DNA from: Isoperla grammatica | Taxonomy: Eukaryota > Arthropoda > Insecta > Plecoptera > Perlodidae | Assembly: GCA_945910005.1 (NCBI GenBank) | Contig: OX246741.1 | Span: 6,013,788-6,077,787 of the forward strand | Reading direction: 5' to 3' | Length of the DNA stretch: 64,000 nt | Shown: positions 14,601 to 25,260 of the stretch, one piece after another | How positions within the stretch are numbered: the stretch's first letter is position 1 | How the letters are laid out: each line of letters starts with the position of its first letter | Program-made: the position numbers and the translations under genes | The notes under the pieces: generated by a model | The model's input: the letters and a program-made list of their open reading frames with translations, nothing else | The model's database searches: none | What the model was told of the DNA's origin: nothing

Positions 14601-17012
14601 AATATAAAAGTATCAATTGGTGACATTACTCAAGAGCTCAAGATTGATTACCAACACACAAGATATATTAGGTGTTGGCTCCTAAGCTTTTACAGTTAGT
14701 TTGGTAGTCGGCTTCACACCCAGTTGACCAACAATTATAAAACAGCTAATATCTGAAGTAAGTCTCCAAACAGTAGCCTATAGAGATTACAGTGCTAGCT
14801 AGATAAGTGAATAAGTAAAACTTAGTAAGTGTTCAAGTGAGGGAAATTGTCAATATAAAAGTGGGCTTACCTGTATTGTCGGCTCCACGAGGGATAATCA
14901 CGTCCGCAAACTTCTTAGTCTGCAAAACAAATCAAGAAGCCGTTATTTTATGTTTTATTTCTACTGAATTCAGCGAATTGTCCTTGATGATTGATGTTGG
15001 CAAGTAATTATCTTTTGGGCTTGTTTCATTAGACCTATCCTAGCAAGGGTTGAAAGAGACCTGACGAACACAATCTTTGTAGCACAAATTGAAGAGGGTT
15101 GATATAACAAATTAAACTAATTTTACGACTGCGACACTAAGCGTCGACTTCAATTAGTTCCTGAAGAATTAGTTCGGAAAGAAACATCACAGACGGAAAA
15201 ACATATAAATAATGAGCACGGGAGGGTGGTGTTAGATTGTTTGTGGTTTGGAATGGGTTGAATAGTTTTTCAAATGCTAACCGGTGAGCAGAACTCTTCA
15301 AATGCTGGCTTGACAAAATTCATGTACTGGTTGAGCACTTGGTCGAGGTCCCTGCCTCGTTCTTTGATATCCCTCGGGACACGGCGTGCCAGACGAGTAT
15401 CAGAGTCCGTGTCGACAAACAGTTTCATGTGGAATAACTGCCGAATTTCCGGAAAGAAGAAGACTAAGATACCCTCAAACAAAACCACGTCTGCAGGGTA
15501 GATTGTTGTGAATTTGTTCTCGCATTTGGAGTTGGTTTTGTAATCGTACACGGGTATTTCACATTTGTTCCCAGCAAGAATGTCACGTAATGTTTGTAAT
15601 ATTAAATCGTTGTTGAATGCATCTGAAATAGTAAACAAGATTCACTTACAACTTTATGTTGGGTTTGCCAACATATAATCAAAACTAATAACTTTGCAAA
15701 GGTGGGCCTAGGCTATATTGGTAAATAAGTCTATGGGGCATACGTCTAAATAAATAACATGCAAATGATAAATGTTAACTATACAAATTGGGCTTGGCAC
15801 TTAAAATATTCTCTACATGAAGAGTACGGTGGGCCCTAAAAAAGTAGACCTATCCAAAAATGTAACACATCTCTTTAGATGAATTTGCACTGAAAAAAAG
15901 ATGGTAAACACAAATAGGTTGGATCTAGGGCAACCACTGGTTACCTACTGATTGGGCATTGGGCCTACTGAGTTTATTTGTGCATATTAATTGCAAATTC
16001 GTCCTTGAAAGGTTAAGCCTATTTTCTGTGTCAAGTTAGCAAACCACATACCAGGATGATCAAAATTGAACAACCCCTTTTCTGCTTTCACTTTCTCTGC
16101 GGTCGTTAGTTCTCGATAGAAGCTGTCTTGGCTGATACATACAACTTGTCTTTCTGTGTGATCCATATCAACTTGGCCAAGCTTCTCCATAATCCGTTTG
16201 CAAACGGATGACTTCACATGAAAACAAACAATTGTCATACAAATCTAAATAGACAATCAGCATATTGAGGATGGAAGTAAGGGGGGTGATGGAGGGGAAG
16301 AAAGCAAGAAAACCTGAGAAGAATGGGAAAAGGAAAGTGGGTGTTGGAGGAAGGGAGGAAGAAGAAAAAAATGGGAAAGGAGGGATGAAGGAAGAAGTGA
16401 GTCTCTTGCACCGGCATACGTCCAACAGCGAAGAGGATAACAACAACAGCAACATGGTAGGCTAGATGAAGTTGCAGCAGCAGGGCAGAGGGTATAGGCC
16501 TAGCTATTCATTTAGCCTGCATATAAAAGCTCTATGAGTGTAGGCTGATCCTTACTAGGCAACCTTGACTAGGCCTATGTGAAGGGGACCACGTAATAGG
16601 CCTAGTAAGTCTTTTGCTCAAAAAACATTTGCATCGAAGGTCAGAGCATGCGAGATCGATACAAGAACAAACAATATATAATTCATTCTTGTTTTCTTCA
16701 GCTAGCTAGGCGAAGTACCTAGAGGCCTAGGCCTAGCGGATTTATGGTAGGCCTAGGCCTAGCTAGGCCCCTAGCTAGGCCTAGGGCAGTTCCTTTTGTT
16801 GCGTTGATTATAAATATATAAGGTAGGCCTAGGGAGAAATGGGCTTACGTAAAATGTGTAGGGCTTACCTTGCCACTTGCAGTGCCACCGGCAACTCCTA
16901 TCAGAAAAGGTGTTTTTCCTTCAACACCATTGATTTTTCCATTGAAACGCGTGCCAGGTTCACTCGATTTCCGTCCTTCAGACGACGCAAGTACACCAAT
17001 ATGCTCAGCCAT
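5520..17012 (-). CDS. UCK2: Uridine-cytidine kinase (UCK1/2 family), five coding exons
   Basis: The enzyme phosphorylates uridine and cytidine to UMP and CMP with ATP, the first salvage step, in the cytosol. Exons on the - strand: 17012-16869, 16211-16052, 15622-15282, 14919-14871, 5683-5520, giving 285 residues against roughly 260-280 for vertebrate UCK1/2. Visible motifs: P-loop GGTASGKS (42-49); [10 protein letters not shown] (75-84), whose Asp77 matches the catalytic Asp; FNFDHPDAF (97-104); IPVYDY (124-129); [12 protein letters not shown] (143-154); [16 protein letters not shown] (167-182); [10 protein letters not shown] (185-194); FVKPAFEEF (204-212); [11 protein letters not shown] (220-230); AIELIVQHI. 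All phases agree (0, 1, 0, 1). The C-terminal tail is Gln/Ser/Pro-rich and ends in RPH, as I recall for vertebrate UCK2, which favours UCK2 over UCK1; an unduplicated ancestral UCK is equally likely. Confidence 0.95.
7840..8323. mobile_element. Non-autonomous hAT-type element inside UCK intron 4
   Basis: The ends are CAGGGTTGCCAC and, inverted, CAGGGATGCCAC, fitting the CAGKG-type termini of hAT transposons. The flanks are CTTTAGTG (7832-7839) and CTTTAGTA (8324-8331), an 8-bp target duplication with one difference. The 484-bp interior has no transposase ORF and is rich in AGGATTTT-type motifs near both ends. Confidence 0.8.
8745..8835 (+). repeat. SINE/LINE-like 3' tail with small hairpin
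   Basis: The segment GGTTATAAAACTGATTTACAAA followed shortly by GGACAATAAATACAA recurs near 50.7, 58.3 and, more diverged, 23.7 and 61.9 kb. A short hairpin (GTT...AAC) sits just before the A-rich end. This fits the 3' tail of a retroposon recognised by a LINE reverse transcriptase; no head is identifiable here. Confidence 0.5.
14871..14919 (-). CDS. UCK2: UCK coding exon 4 (49-bp exon)
   Basis: This very short exon encodes [16 protein letters not shown] plus one base of Val232. Acceptor TTTTGCAG|ACT, donor ACAG|GTAAGCCC. It matches the conserved C-terminal strand-turn of the kinase and joins in phase 1 to the exon 9.2 kb away. Confidence 0.93.
15282..15622 (-). CDS. UCK2: UCK coding exon 3 (largest exon)
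   Basis: It encodes the rest of Asp102 to Pro215, covering the nucleoside-binding beta-hairpin (IPVYDY), the Walker-B-like VLFEGIL and the Arg-rich lid ([14 protein letters not shown]). Acceptor TTTACTATTTCAG|AT. The donor CCG|GTTAGC is a less common GT context, but it joins in frame to exon 4. Confidence 0.94.
16052..16211 (-). CDS. UCK2: UCK coding exon 2
   Basis: It encodes residues 49-101 and the first base of Asp102 ([10 protein letters not shown] through FNFDHP), including the catalytic SQDSFY segment. Acceptor ATGTGAAG|TCA, donor CCTG|GTATGTGG, ending in phase 1. The acceptor has a weak pyrimidine tract, but protein homology fixes it. Confidence 0.92.
16262..16402. repeat. Purine-rich tract in UCK intron 1
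   Basis: About 140 bp is almost entirely A and G on the + strand (GGAGGAAGGGAGGAAGAAG and similar), hence a long polypyrimidine tract in the UCK transcript. No coding potential is suggested; it is an imperfect simple repeat. Confidence 0.7.
16490..16835. repeat. Cluster of TAGGCCTA palindromes in UCK intron 1
   Basis: At least seven TAGGCCTA palindromes, some overlapping as TAGGCCTAGGCCTA (around 16725-16785), lie in about 350 bp just downstream of UCK exon 1 in transcript terms. The motif is also dispersed elsewhere in the window. Confidence 0.7.
16869..17012 (-). CDS. UCK2: UCK coding exon 1 (Met to P-loop)
   Basis: It encodes residues 1-48, starting MAEHIGVL and ending at the P-loop Lys (TASGK), with donor AAG|GTAAGCCC. 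An acceptor-like TTTTATTTTAACAG sits just upstream (exon side from 17023), so a separate non-coding first exon is likely. The longer in-frame start at 17069 lies across that acceptor and is rejected. Confidence 0.9.
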
Positions 17013-17689
17013 TTCTCTAAATACTGTTAAAATAAAACACGATAAGTCTATCTTCACTTTTCCGAACACTTAATGATCACTAGGCTGCCGCTTTCTTTAA
17101 AATAAAACTTGTATTAATGAATCTACGACGTTTCTACGCCATTAGCAGACGACACGCCTAGTACTGTTGGTACTACTGAACTCGGCTGCGCAAAGCACGT
17201 TACCACCCGTACAAAAATGCAAAAATACATTCACAGCCAGCTATAAATTCTGTTTCTTTGGATGTGAAGATAGCACTCGAACTTTGGTCTAAGCGCTCGA
17301 ACCAACTCGAATGCTCGAACCCCCAATCTTCATTTTTCGCTGTATTTTGTAATGAAACTAATAAATAATGTGTAATCTACATAAAGATATTATAATTATT
17401 GTTGTTTTATTGTTGCAATACATACAAACTCGGTCAAAACCACAGTAAACATGTTGTACGGACAATGTCAAGTATTTCTATGTGTGTTACCTTATTAAAG
17501 TCTACTTAAAACTAATTAAATTTATCATTGTCCATATTATTATTTTGCTAAAACAAACTGTGGATGCTAGGCCTATGTACGGTCGTGGCCGATTTGTACT
17601 CATCCCAGCATTCGCTCTTCGTATGGTGGAAACTGGAAAGCACGAAAACCACCATCAGGATGGAGAACTTCTTGAAGTCTTCATTCTTC
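17013..17689 (-). other. UCK upstream region and LINE 3' flank
   Basis: It should hold the UCK 5' UTR exon and promoter (the acceptor-like site is near 17024), but no TATA box or clear initiator is visible. The part from about 17560 to 17689 follows the stop of the non-LTR fragment and is probably its 3' UTR. Confidence 0.4.
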
Positions 17690-18034
17690 TTAGTTCAAAA
17701 ATTTTCGCACTATCCTACATGTGTTCAAAATTATTGCTTTTTGCATCTCGATGTATACGTTCGGTTGGAGACCAATTAGTTTAATTCTGTCATGGAGTTT
17801 ACGCGGAACAATACCATTTGCTGATATAATTAACGGTAAAACCACAACAGTTACATTATTCTGCTTCCACAACCTTTTTATTTCAATAGATAACTCCTTA
17901 CATCTGTTTATCTTTTCCCGCCAGGTTGTCTCTACATTGTGGCATAAAGGGACGGCAACATCAATTAAAATCGTTTCTTGTTTCTTCTTATCAATAAATA
18001 TAATATCCGGTCTGTTGTGATGCATGGCTGCCCG
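17690..18034 (-). mobile_element. 5'-truncated non-LTR retrotransposon ORF, C-terminal end
   Basis: An open frame encodes about 111-115 residues. It contains NRPDIIFIDKK, ILIDVAVPLCHNVE, EIKRLW, VVVLPLIISANGIVPRKL and AIILNTCRIVRKFLN before its stop. This is the typical C-terminal end of non-LTR retrotransposon polyproteins found repeatedly in invertebrate genomes. The RPD...IDV pattern resembles the PD-(D/E)XK-like endonuclease of R2-type elements, but the class is not certain. A TAA just upstream of ERAAMHH closes the frame, and no reverse transcriptase domain precedes it, so the copy is dead and truncated. Confidence 0.72.
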
Positions 18035-18049
18035 TTCTTAATATAATTT

Positions 18050-18889
18050 GTAGTCTTTACTATTTATAATACCTTTACAGGCTAGTATTTGTAATACGCA
18101 GTGGTTGTGTTAATAAGTTTTACTAATCCCGTGTATTACGGGAGATAGTCTGTAGTTCGTAAGTGTGGGAACCTCGTAAAATACCAAAATAACTATTTTT
18201 CATGTATTCGTGTTAATTATGCAAGTACATGTTTTACGACATAACAACTAGTTCATATGGCGTCAACTGAATCGATCAATCACACATCGCTGGAGTCGTC
18301 ATAACGGAGGGTAAGTAAGCATTATTGTAAAATATATGGTGGTGGTTTGGTACCAAAGAAATTATGGGGGAAAATTGCTGTGATTGTATAATATTATAAA
18401 TATTATAGTATATTAGTTTGTAAGGAGAGAGTAAATTGTAGTACGAAGAAATTGGATAGAGTGGAGAAGGATCAATTTTCGCATTGCCAAAAGTTACAAG
18501 ATAATTTTCGATAAACATGGTTTGTGGGTTTTGGGGGGGGGGGGGGGGGATAAATACTTCCAAGTTCCAATTGTTAGCGGTAACTGGTAACGTGGCTAGA
18601 AAGGCGGTAGCATGTACTTTAAAATAAAACTAACAACGCCATTGGAGTCATTGCTACCTACGTCTAAAAGGAGGAGAGGAAGGTACGTACTAAGTTCACA
18701 AGAAATACTGCGAATAGTAGTAGTACTACTACAACTTGACGTAGTTTTTATAATGGTAAAGAACGTAGGTCAACCCAATCACCGCTACACCGCGCTAGTG
18801 TTGCTGTGCACAAGTTGTTCACTGGAGCTGCTATACGCTTGGATATCTTGTTTATTCCCCTAAATCCCCTTATAATCCGTCTAAAAAGA
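18050..18889. other. Intergenic, no gene seen
   Basis: AT-rich sequence with a 17-base poly-G tract (18533-18549) and a short AGTAGTAGTACTACTAC palindrome near 18715. ORFs here are short and unlike known proteins. Confidence 0.6.
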
Positions 18890-19048
18890 ATCACATTCTT
18901 TGATTGGTTATCGCTCACTCGTCGATGGTGCTTGAAGCCTGCAGGGTTGGTTTAGTCACTTTAAATTAAAGTCCCCCACTGCAAATCAGTTTACTTACTG
19001 AGTGGGTAGACTCTAAATGTGAATTTATTTATTTTATTTATTTATTTA
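18890..19048 (+). repeat. Dispersed repeat with (ATTT)n tail, copy 1
   Basis: It contains GATTGGTTATCGCTCACTCG, GGGTTGGTTTAG, TTTAAATTAAAGTCCCCCACT and AGACTCTAAATGTGAATTTA, running into (ATTT)n. The same segments in the same order occur on the opposite strand at 52437-52602. The simple-sequence tail suggests a retroposon 3' end. Confidence 0.75.
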
Positions 19049-19789
19049 ATGCTTACATTCCCCTCCAATAAAAAAAAAGACAATTAAAGGATGAAATAAA
19101 CAAATAAAAGAGTTCTTCCTTGTTCAAGCATTAATTAAATTGTTGACACTTATCTCGTCCAATTAGATAAGCGCGCGTGCAGCAAAGATCTTAGAAACAA
19201 AAGAAACGAGGGTAAACTGCAGGGAGAGAAGACATCAAACCCGCATTAGCTCGACCATCAAAACGCGTTCACTCTGTGTGTGACGTGGGGGGAGGGGGGG
19301 GGGGGAGATGTTTTTGAGTTGAGCGGGGTTGCCACGTGCCGAGCGCTCCGAGCGGTGCCTCTTGCCATGCTAAACGGCACGGAAACAAACTTGGGTTTCA
19401 CTTTCCACGTTTCAAACTTGGATTCCCACGTGTATGACGTCATCGTTTTGGAAATGAGATATCCTCGAGTTGTCTTGTCTCCATATCCGATTTAACCCCC
19501 TACTAAAGTAGAGAATATACGAAACCAATGAGAATACAAAAACTCACCAGAGCGCGAAAGTTAGATTTCTGCTCGTGTGTTTGTGTGTTTGGACGCGTGC
19601 GTGCCTGCTTTGCGTGTATTTCTATTTAGTGTTCATACAGTTTACTATAAACGAACAACCGTTACATCAAACGACCTTAAAAATATGATACACCACATCA
19701 TGATGGTTATCGTTAATTTATTGCAAAAATATATTCTGCGTAGCTTAAGCGCAAAGTTGAATAAGTTGTTACTAATTCTAAAAAAGTTA
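19049..19789. other. Intergenic, G-rich patch, no gene seen
   Basis: It includes a TTTATT-rich run, a G-rich stretch at about 19287-19305, and a moderately GC-rich segment to about 19440 whose ORFs on both strands have no recognisable domains. Confidence 0.5.
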
Positions 19790-19910
19790 TAAGTACGACT
19801 CAATCCCATCATTCGCCTTGTGACTGCAGAGGTTAACCTCGGAAAAACCTTCAGTCAGGGTTGCATCGAACCGGCGACCTCCCGAATTAGGGCCACGTGT
19901 GACGCACAAT
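19790..19910 (-). mobile_element. tRNA-derived SINE family 1, partial copy
   Basis: On the - strand it reads a B-box-like CGGTTCGATGC, then CTGAAGGTTTTTCCGAGG and AAGGCGAATGATGGGATTGA, the body shared with copies at 26.4, 27.3, 31.2 and 51.6 kb. The tRNA-like A-box end is lost. Confidence 0.65.
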
Positions 19911-20568
19911 GAAGCACCAGTATATAACGATCAGTAACCATAACGGATACACAACTACAGCAGGTGTTGGAGTAAATATGTTTTATCATTACGTAATGTC
20001 GCATACCATACAGCTTACCACGGAGAGAAACTGTTATGGATAATATGGATAATACGGATACTTATGGATGGATAATGAGGAAACATGGCCGCGAACATTC
20101 TTCACCTAACGACAGTACAGAAGATAAAATTACTTTCCCCCCTGAGTTTCTATGTAAATTTCATTCCCTTCTTTCCTTTATTTTTTCGTTGAGTAAATGA
20201 GCCAAAGTTCTATTATCTAAGACTGTGTTTTTAGTCGTCTTCTTCAATGGGAATATACGTACCTTAAATCTGCTCCGAGCTTCCAAGCTCTACTTTAACT
20301 CACATTAAATTAACAGCCAGAATGAGATTGTCTTATGCCTAACTTTGTGCAAGGAAATTGTTAACGAGATTTTCTATAGGAAAATTCTCTCTTAAAAAAA
20401 GAAAGTATAGTTGTGTTGGAACTTGGTAACGGTATAAAAGAATGAAATCATACTGAATGGAGAACAAGTGTGCATAAAGGATAGTTTCTGCGCTCATGAA
20501 GAATTTAAAATATCGTGAAATGTTCATATTTTAAATTGTGTTATCAAATTCAAACGTACACTCGTGTT

Positions 20569-20607
<39 letters not shown>

Positions 20608-22553
20608 TCTTTATTTTCTTAGTTGAAGAAAAAGGCGAATTTAAGCCGAGATGGCTTCTCTTACAATTTGACCTTTACTAACCTAACTAAACTATATCTT
20701 ACGACTAATTCACATATTAATTTATTATTATAAGCTGGCTTGATCTATAAAGGCATAATATCACTTCAATTTTTAGAATTACAGTAAGCACAAGTAAAAT
20801 GTTTTCATAACATAATTAATTGATGATAATAGTCAAGTCATGAGACATTGAATTTTTATAGAACAGTATGTACAACATAAATAAATAAAACATGTAGCAT
20901 AATGAGGTAACAGTTATGAGTAAAGATTAATGGCCATCACCAAATACGAAGGTTTGTGATATCAGGTTTAGCTATATTTTATTTTATGTTTGTTCATTCA
21001 ATAGATATGATTTTAGTTTTAGTTTAAATTTTTAAATAACCTGTGCGTTATTCCGTCTTTAGGCGACGCAAAACCATGTTTAAACACTGCAGCATCCAAT
21101 ACGCATAACATTGCAACGTTGTTTTTATGGCGAGACAAATCTGCTCGCGTAAAACTCTTACCATTTTATCGCTTCTTTCGGAGCGTCCATCTATCAAAGT
21201 CTTCGGGAGAATTGTCTTCGTGCAAATTCACGAATCCATATGGAATAAAATGTTACCGCGGGACAAATGGGGCATGAAATGATACCGGTTCGGGGTATTT
21301 CATACATAACGATACGGTGGTTGTACAATGAAAGATGTATCCTTGTTATTTGTGCTGGTAAAGCGTTTTGCTAGATGTAAGAAATGTTGGCAATCGTTCA
21401 TATCGCCACATAGACGAAATAGTTTGGTAGAAAAAGCGACGACCGTGTGAGTAAAAAGGTTGTTCTACTTTTAGCATCATTACTCTTCTTACATTTATAT
21501 TATAATATTATCCGTTTACGCTTAAATATTATAACTAATCGACAGTTTTATTTAGAGTTTCGTCAAAAGAAGTTTTTTATTTTAGCCATTGTAGTGGCTC
21601 TAGATTCACCAGACATACACGCATACAGTGCCGGGAATAATCAGTGCTTACTAGTTAATTATAGAGACTTATTCGTACACATAAAATTACCTTCCTACTC
21701 TCATTGAAATAACATAATATACTGCAGTGCGTAGACAGCCACAGCTTTCAGTCTTGCCGAAAATAAAATAAGATTCACAAATTTGATATCTGCGAGCAAT
21801 AAATAAAATCAGTATTCAAATGCATGTATTTTTTATTTTGAACTGATTCTGTAGCTGATACTTCCAAACTAGAAATGTATGCGATGAGAACAATTTGGAC
21901 ACATTGCAGTGCGAGTACTGTAAACAATGTGTTTACACTCGCGTTTTCCATTTTCTAGTAAAATAAACTTGTGAGGAGTGAACCTTAAAATGGGTCTAGT
22001 ATATTATAATGTTCCAAAGGTAAAAAAAAACTCTCAATGATTAGTGTTACGTTTTGCATTTACGGTACGCCGAACCACCGTTATAGCTAGTAAAATGAAT
22101 TCAAGAAGATTCATATTTTTTATATTGTGTGTACTTAATCTACCTTTGTATACATACCATAAAGTTTGGAAAATATATTGTCTCTAATATTTTTTGGTGC
22201 CCACCAATGTCGTGCTAATAGCGAATACACTATAACACGCTTGAAGTGTTGCTATATACTTAATACTTCCAATAAATCAACTTCAAGTTTGATTCGGACA
22301 GGATCAAGGGTCAATGTGCAGCGATTGCCAAGGAGTTCATATTTCTTCTGTTATAAATCCCTTCATTAATTGGGGTTCCCAGATTGCATCAATCATCAAC
22401 TGGGGTAGTTTTCTGTAGCTTCAGCTTATAAAACTCCGGTCAGACCAACTCAGTGACAATATAATCCCGGGCCATTGAACATTGACTTTTGGAAGAGCCA
22501 ACTTTTGTGTTTCAGCATTGCGTACAAATATTGTTACGTTTATCCGTTGTTTT
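19911..22553. other. Intergenic; LINE/SINE (ATT)n tail at about 20571-20660
   Basis: No gene is seen. (AAT)n at 20571-20606 is followed by GTCTTTATTTTCTTAG; on the - strand this is an AATAAAGAC-(ATT)n tail typical of retroposon 3' ends. The rest is AT-rich with short, unconserved ORFs. Confidence 0.55.
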
Positions 22554-23060
22554 ACCGTACAACACTGATACACGTAAAATGTGTTACCATACACAACTGA
22601 TAAACGTTAGATGTGTTACCATACACAACTGATACACGTAAAATGTGTTACCATACACAACTGATAAACGTTAGATGTGTTACCATACACAACTGATAAA
22701 CTTCAGATGTATTACCATACACAACTGATAAACGTTAGATGTGTTACCATACACAACTGATAAACGTTAGATGTGTTACCATGCACAACTGATAAACGTT
22801 AGATGTGTTACCATACACAACTGATAAACGTTAGATGTGTTACCATACACAACTGATAAACCTTAGATGTATTACCATACACAACTGATAAACGCTAGAT
22901 GTGCTACCATACACAACTGATAAACGTTAGATGTGTTACCATACACAACTGATAAACGTTAAATGTGTTACCATACACAACTGATAAACGTTAAATGTGT
23001 TACCATACACAACTCATAAACGTTAGATGTGTTACCGTACACAACTGATAAACGTTAGAT
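22554..23060. repeat. 32-bp minisatellite, 15.8 copies
   Basis: The unit is ACCATACACAACTGATAAAC followed by GTTAGATGTGTT, repeated with an unbroken 32-bp period (units start at 22554, 22586, ... 23034). Units 1 and 3 share a variant (GATACACGTAAAATG). Most others differ by 0-3 bases. The period is not divisible by three, and no ORF crosses it. Confidence 0.95.
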
Positions 23061-23479
23061 TTCGTTAAAAGTTTATAACCTTAATTTCAATAACGTTTTT
23101 CCAACGTCTCTTTCTTCGTTGACGTTTCCGTCCGTGTCACCATAATATAGCGTGACACATCTTCCTCTTACTTAGAGCTAAGACGTGCGTGAATATGCTT
23201 TGTTTGACAAGCGGAGGAAATGTAAGCAAATTACGAACGACGGGAAGTTGTTGGTGTACAAATACTCCACTCTGTGCGTGTAAACTCGTCTCAGTTTAGG
23301 TTGAAAGGGTTGTAAAGTGGGATTTATTATGAGTGACGTAACTTATGGAATGTTTTGAGAGGAGCGTAACTTGCATGACTGTGAAAATAATCGCATGTTC
23401 TATTTCTAGGCTCATTGCAAGGTTGAGAAGCTACGTACGATAGGCTTATTCAGGAAGTGAGAGTTCGATTTACTTGATT
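23061..23479. other. Intergenic, no feature seen
   Basis: Unique-looking AT-rich DNA between the minisatellite and a SINE. Nothing recognisable. Confidence 0.5.
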
Positions 23480-23715
23480 CTTGAGAATATGTTTCTCGTG
23501 GGTTTATTCCTTCTTCCAATGCAGGAGGACTAGGGTTCGATTCCTGATTCGGGCTGGATATTTAACTTCTAGAATTGATTGGAATCTATCGATACAATAT
23601 TAGCAAACGTTTTGTAAACGCTGACACTGGAACCGTCATAACAACAATCGTATGATATCCTCCGCAGGAAATCAGTTCTTGTAACTGAGGATAAGACAAT
23701 AAATACAAATACATT
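23480..23715 (+). mobile_element. tRNA-derived SINE family 2 with hairpin tail
   Basis: A B-box GGTTCGATTCC (23534-23544) lies in a tRNA-like context. An AT-rich body follows, then a 3' tail with hairpin CAGTTCTTGTAACTG and GACAATAAATACAAATA. The head resembles the - strand copy near 55.1 kb; the tail resembles those at 8.8, 50.7 and 58.3 kb. Confidence 0.55.
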
Positions 23716-25189
23716 TTGTATTTATTTTATTTCCCAAAGCAGAATCTTAGATTGAACCATATTCACAGTATTACCGAAAATATCAAAGAAGCCATATTAT
23801 GTAGGCCTACATTATTTGTGTACAGAGAAGAGACCATAATAAATTACTGTCGTTTCTCTATCGAATTTTAAAAACCTCTAAATTTATCATTTGGATCATT
23901 TTCTTTGATACAATTCACGTTTAAATTTAATTAGACACCAACAAAACATAAATAAATCAGTAAATTCAAAGGCCAACCCACAATCCGATCATGACCTAGT
24001 TATTCAAGTTTTCCACCAAGCAGTTTCACGGCATGATGCACTTCTACAAACTCACAAGAAGGAAATGTAATTTCCTCACATTTTTCATATACGGGAAATT
24101 GAATTATTTTGGCTTAAGGCCCAATCAAGAAACATTAAAAATTTTTGAAATAGAGTAGTTTTAGAGCAAAGTCGTGCATTTAGGTCATACCGCAATACGT
24201 CTCGAGTTAATGGCCGAATTGAGGGGCCGTTCCTGTAGTGTAATGGCTGTGCTATCTCAGATGAGGCTTTTCACGGTGTATTAAGGGAATAGCTGTGACA
24301 CTGCAATTATTTGGCGACCCAGCCCCCCCCCCCCCCCGCCCCCGCCCCCGCTTATATTAATTAGCTATGTGCTTAGTAATCTACTGCGACGAAGTAATAT
24401 GAACTATTTATCATTTTATGACGTCTGCATACTTGGTTGGTTTCGAATCGAATTTTTGACGAGATTTACTTGTTTTTGATTTTGTGTCGGGAGAAAATCA
24501 ATCAATTTAAATTTCGTGTTAAACTTCAACTTTGTAAGTGGGGTAAAGTGTTTACTAACTTGTGAAAGATGTCAGTGTTGTAAACATTTTGAGTTATCGC
24601 TGCAGTAACTCTAACTTTGAGGTAATGAAGATGGTATCTTTTTGTGTTCAAGTTATCTTGTCTAGACTAGACACTCTACACGGGACACTTAAATCTGTTC
24701 TGTTCTTTGCCACTAAAGATTTTTAAAAAGAGTGAGAAAATAAACATTCTTCTACCTAAATAGCTTTTATTATTAAGTAGGGTATTCAAAAATAGTAGCT
24801 TTAAATTAACGTACTTTTCTATTTTCTTTAAACTAAGATTTTAAGTATATTGGTTAATGGTTATTAGTTAAAAAAAATATATATATAGTTTTACTTGCCA
24901 CTAAAAATGTAAAGATAATTTAACTAGAAAAAAGTAATCAAGTATTGAATTAAACTTTTTGAATAGTAAATTTAAAAGTTTTAATGCGACTGCATAGGTG
25001 GGCTCTATTGTGACCTGCCCAATCCTTTCCAACTTTCAGTCATATTGTTAGTGACAATGTTGAGTTTTACCTGGGTCTAAATTCATAAACGTTTCCAATC
25101 TCCCCACTCATCATCTTGGTTTAGGTTGTAAAGTTATCTTCTCTATCTTGCTCGATAATGATCTCACTCACTGTAAGCTTACGTTGGTA
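23716..25189. other. Intergenic, no gene seen
   Basis: AT-rich. It contains a C-rich run (24323-24350: 15 C, then CCCCCG units), a TAGGCCTA at 23802 and a possible A-box-like GTAGTGTAATGGCTGTGC near 24235 without a partner B-box. Confidence 0.5.
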
Positions 25190-25260
25190 ATTAATAATAA
25201 TAATAAAGCCTTTATTTACAACAGAGTATTCAAACACCACAAGTGTAAATGTAATACAAC
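25190..25260 (-). repeat. Retroposon 3' tail, AATAAAGGC-(ATT)n
   Basis: On the - strand the sequence reads TGTAAATAAAGGCTTTATTA followed by (ATT)n. This is a common LINE/SINE 3' end; the element body leftward in sequence is not recognisable. Confidence 0.45.

Larger units (their letters stand above)
5684..14870 (-). other. UCK intron 4, about 9.2 kb
   Basis: Splice ends are GTAAGCCC at the 14870 side and CTTCTTTCCAG at the 5684 side. Mostly AT-rich sequence with no supported nested gene. It contains a hAT-type MITE (7840-8323), a SINE/LINE-like 3' tail (8745-8835), a pyrimidine-rich patch (about 9300-9345) and a GC-rich patch (about 10640-10760) that is unlike its surroundings and may be an old repeat fragment. 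Confidence 0.85.

Noticed and set aside
22554..23060. CRISPR-like array
   Set aside because: Units are contiguous with a 32-bp period and no unique spacers; this is a tandem minisatellite in eukaryotic DNA.
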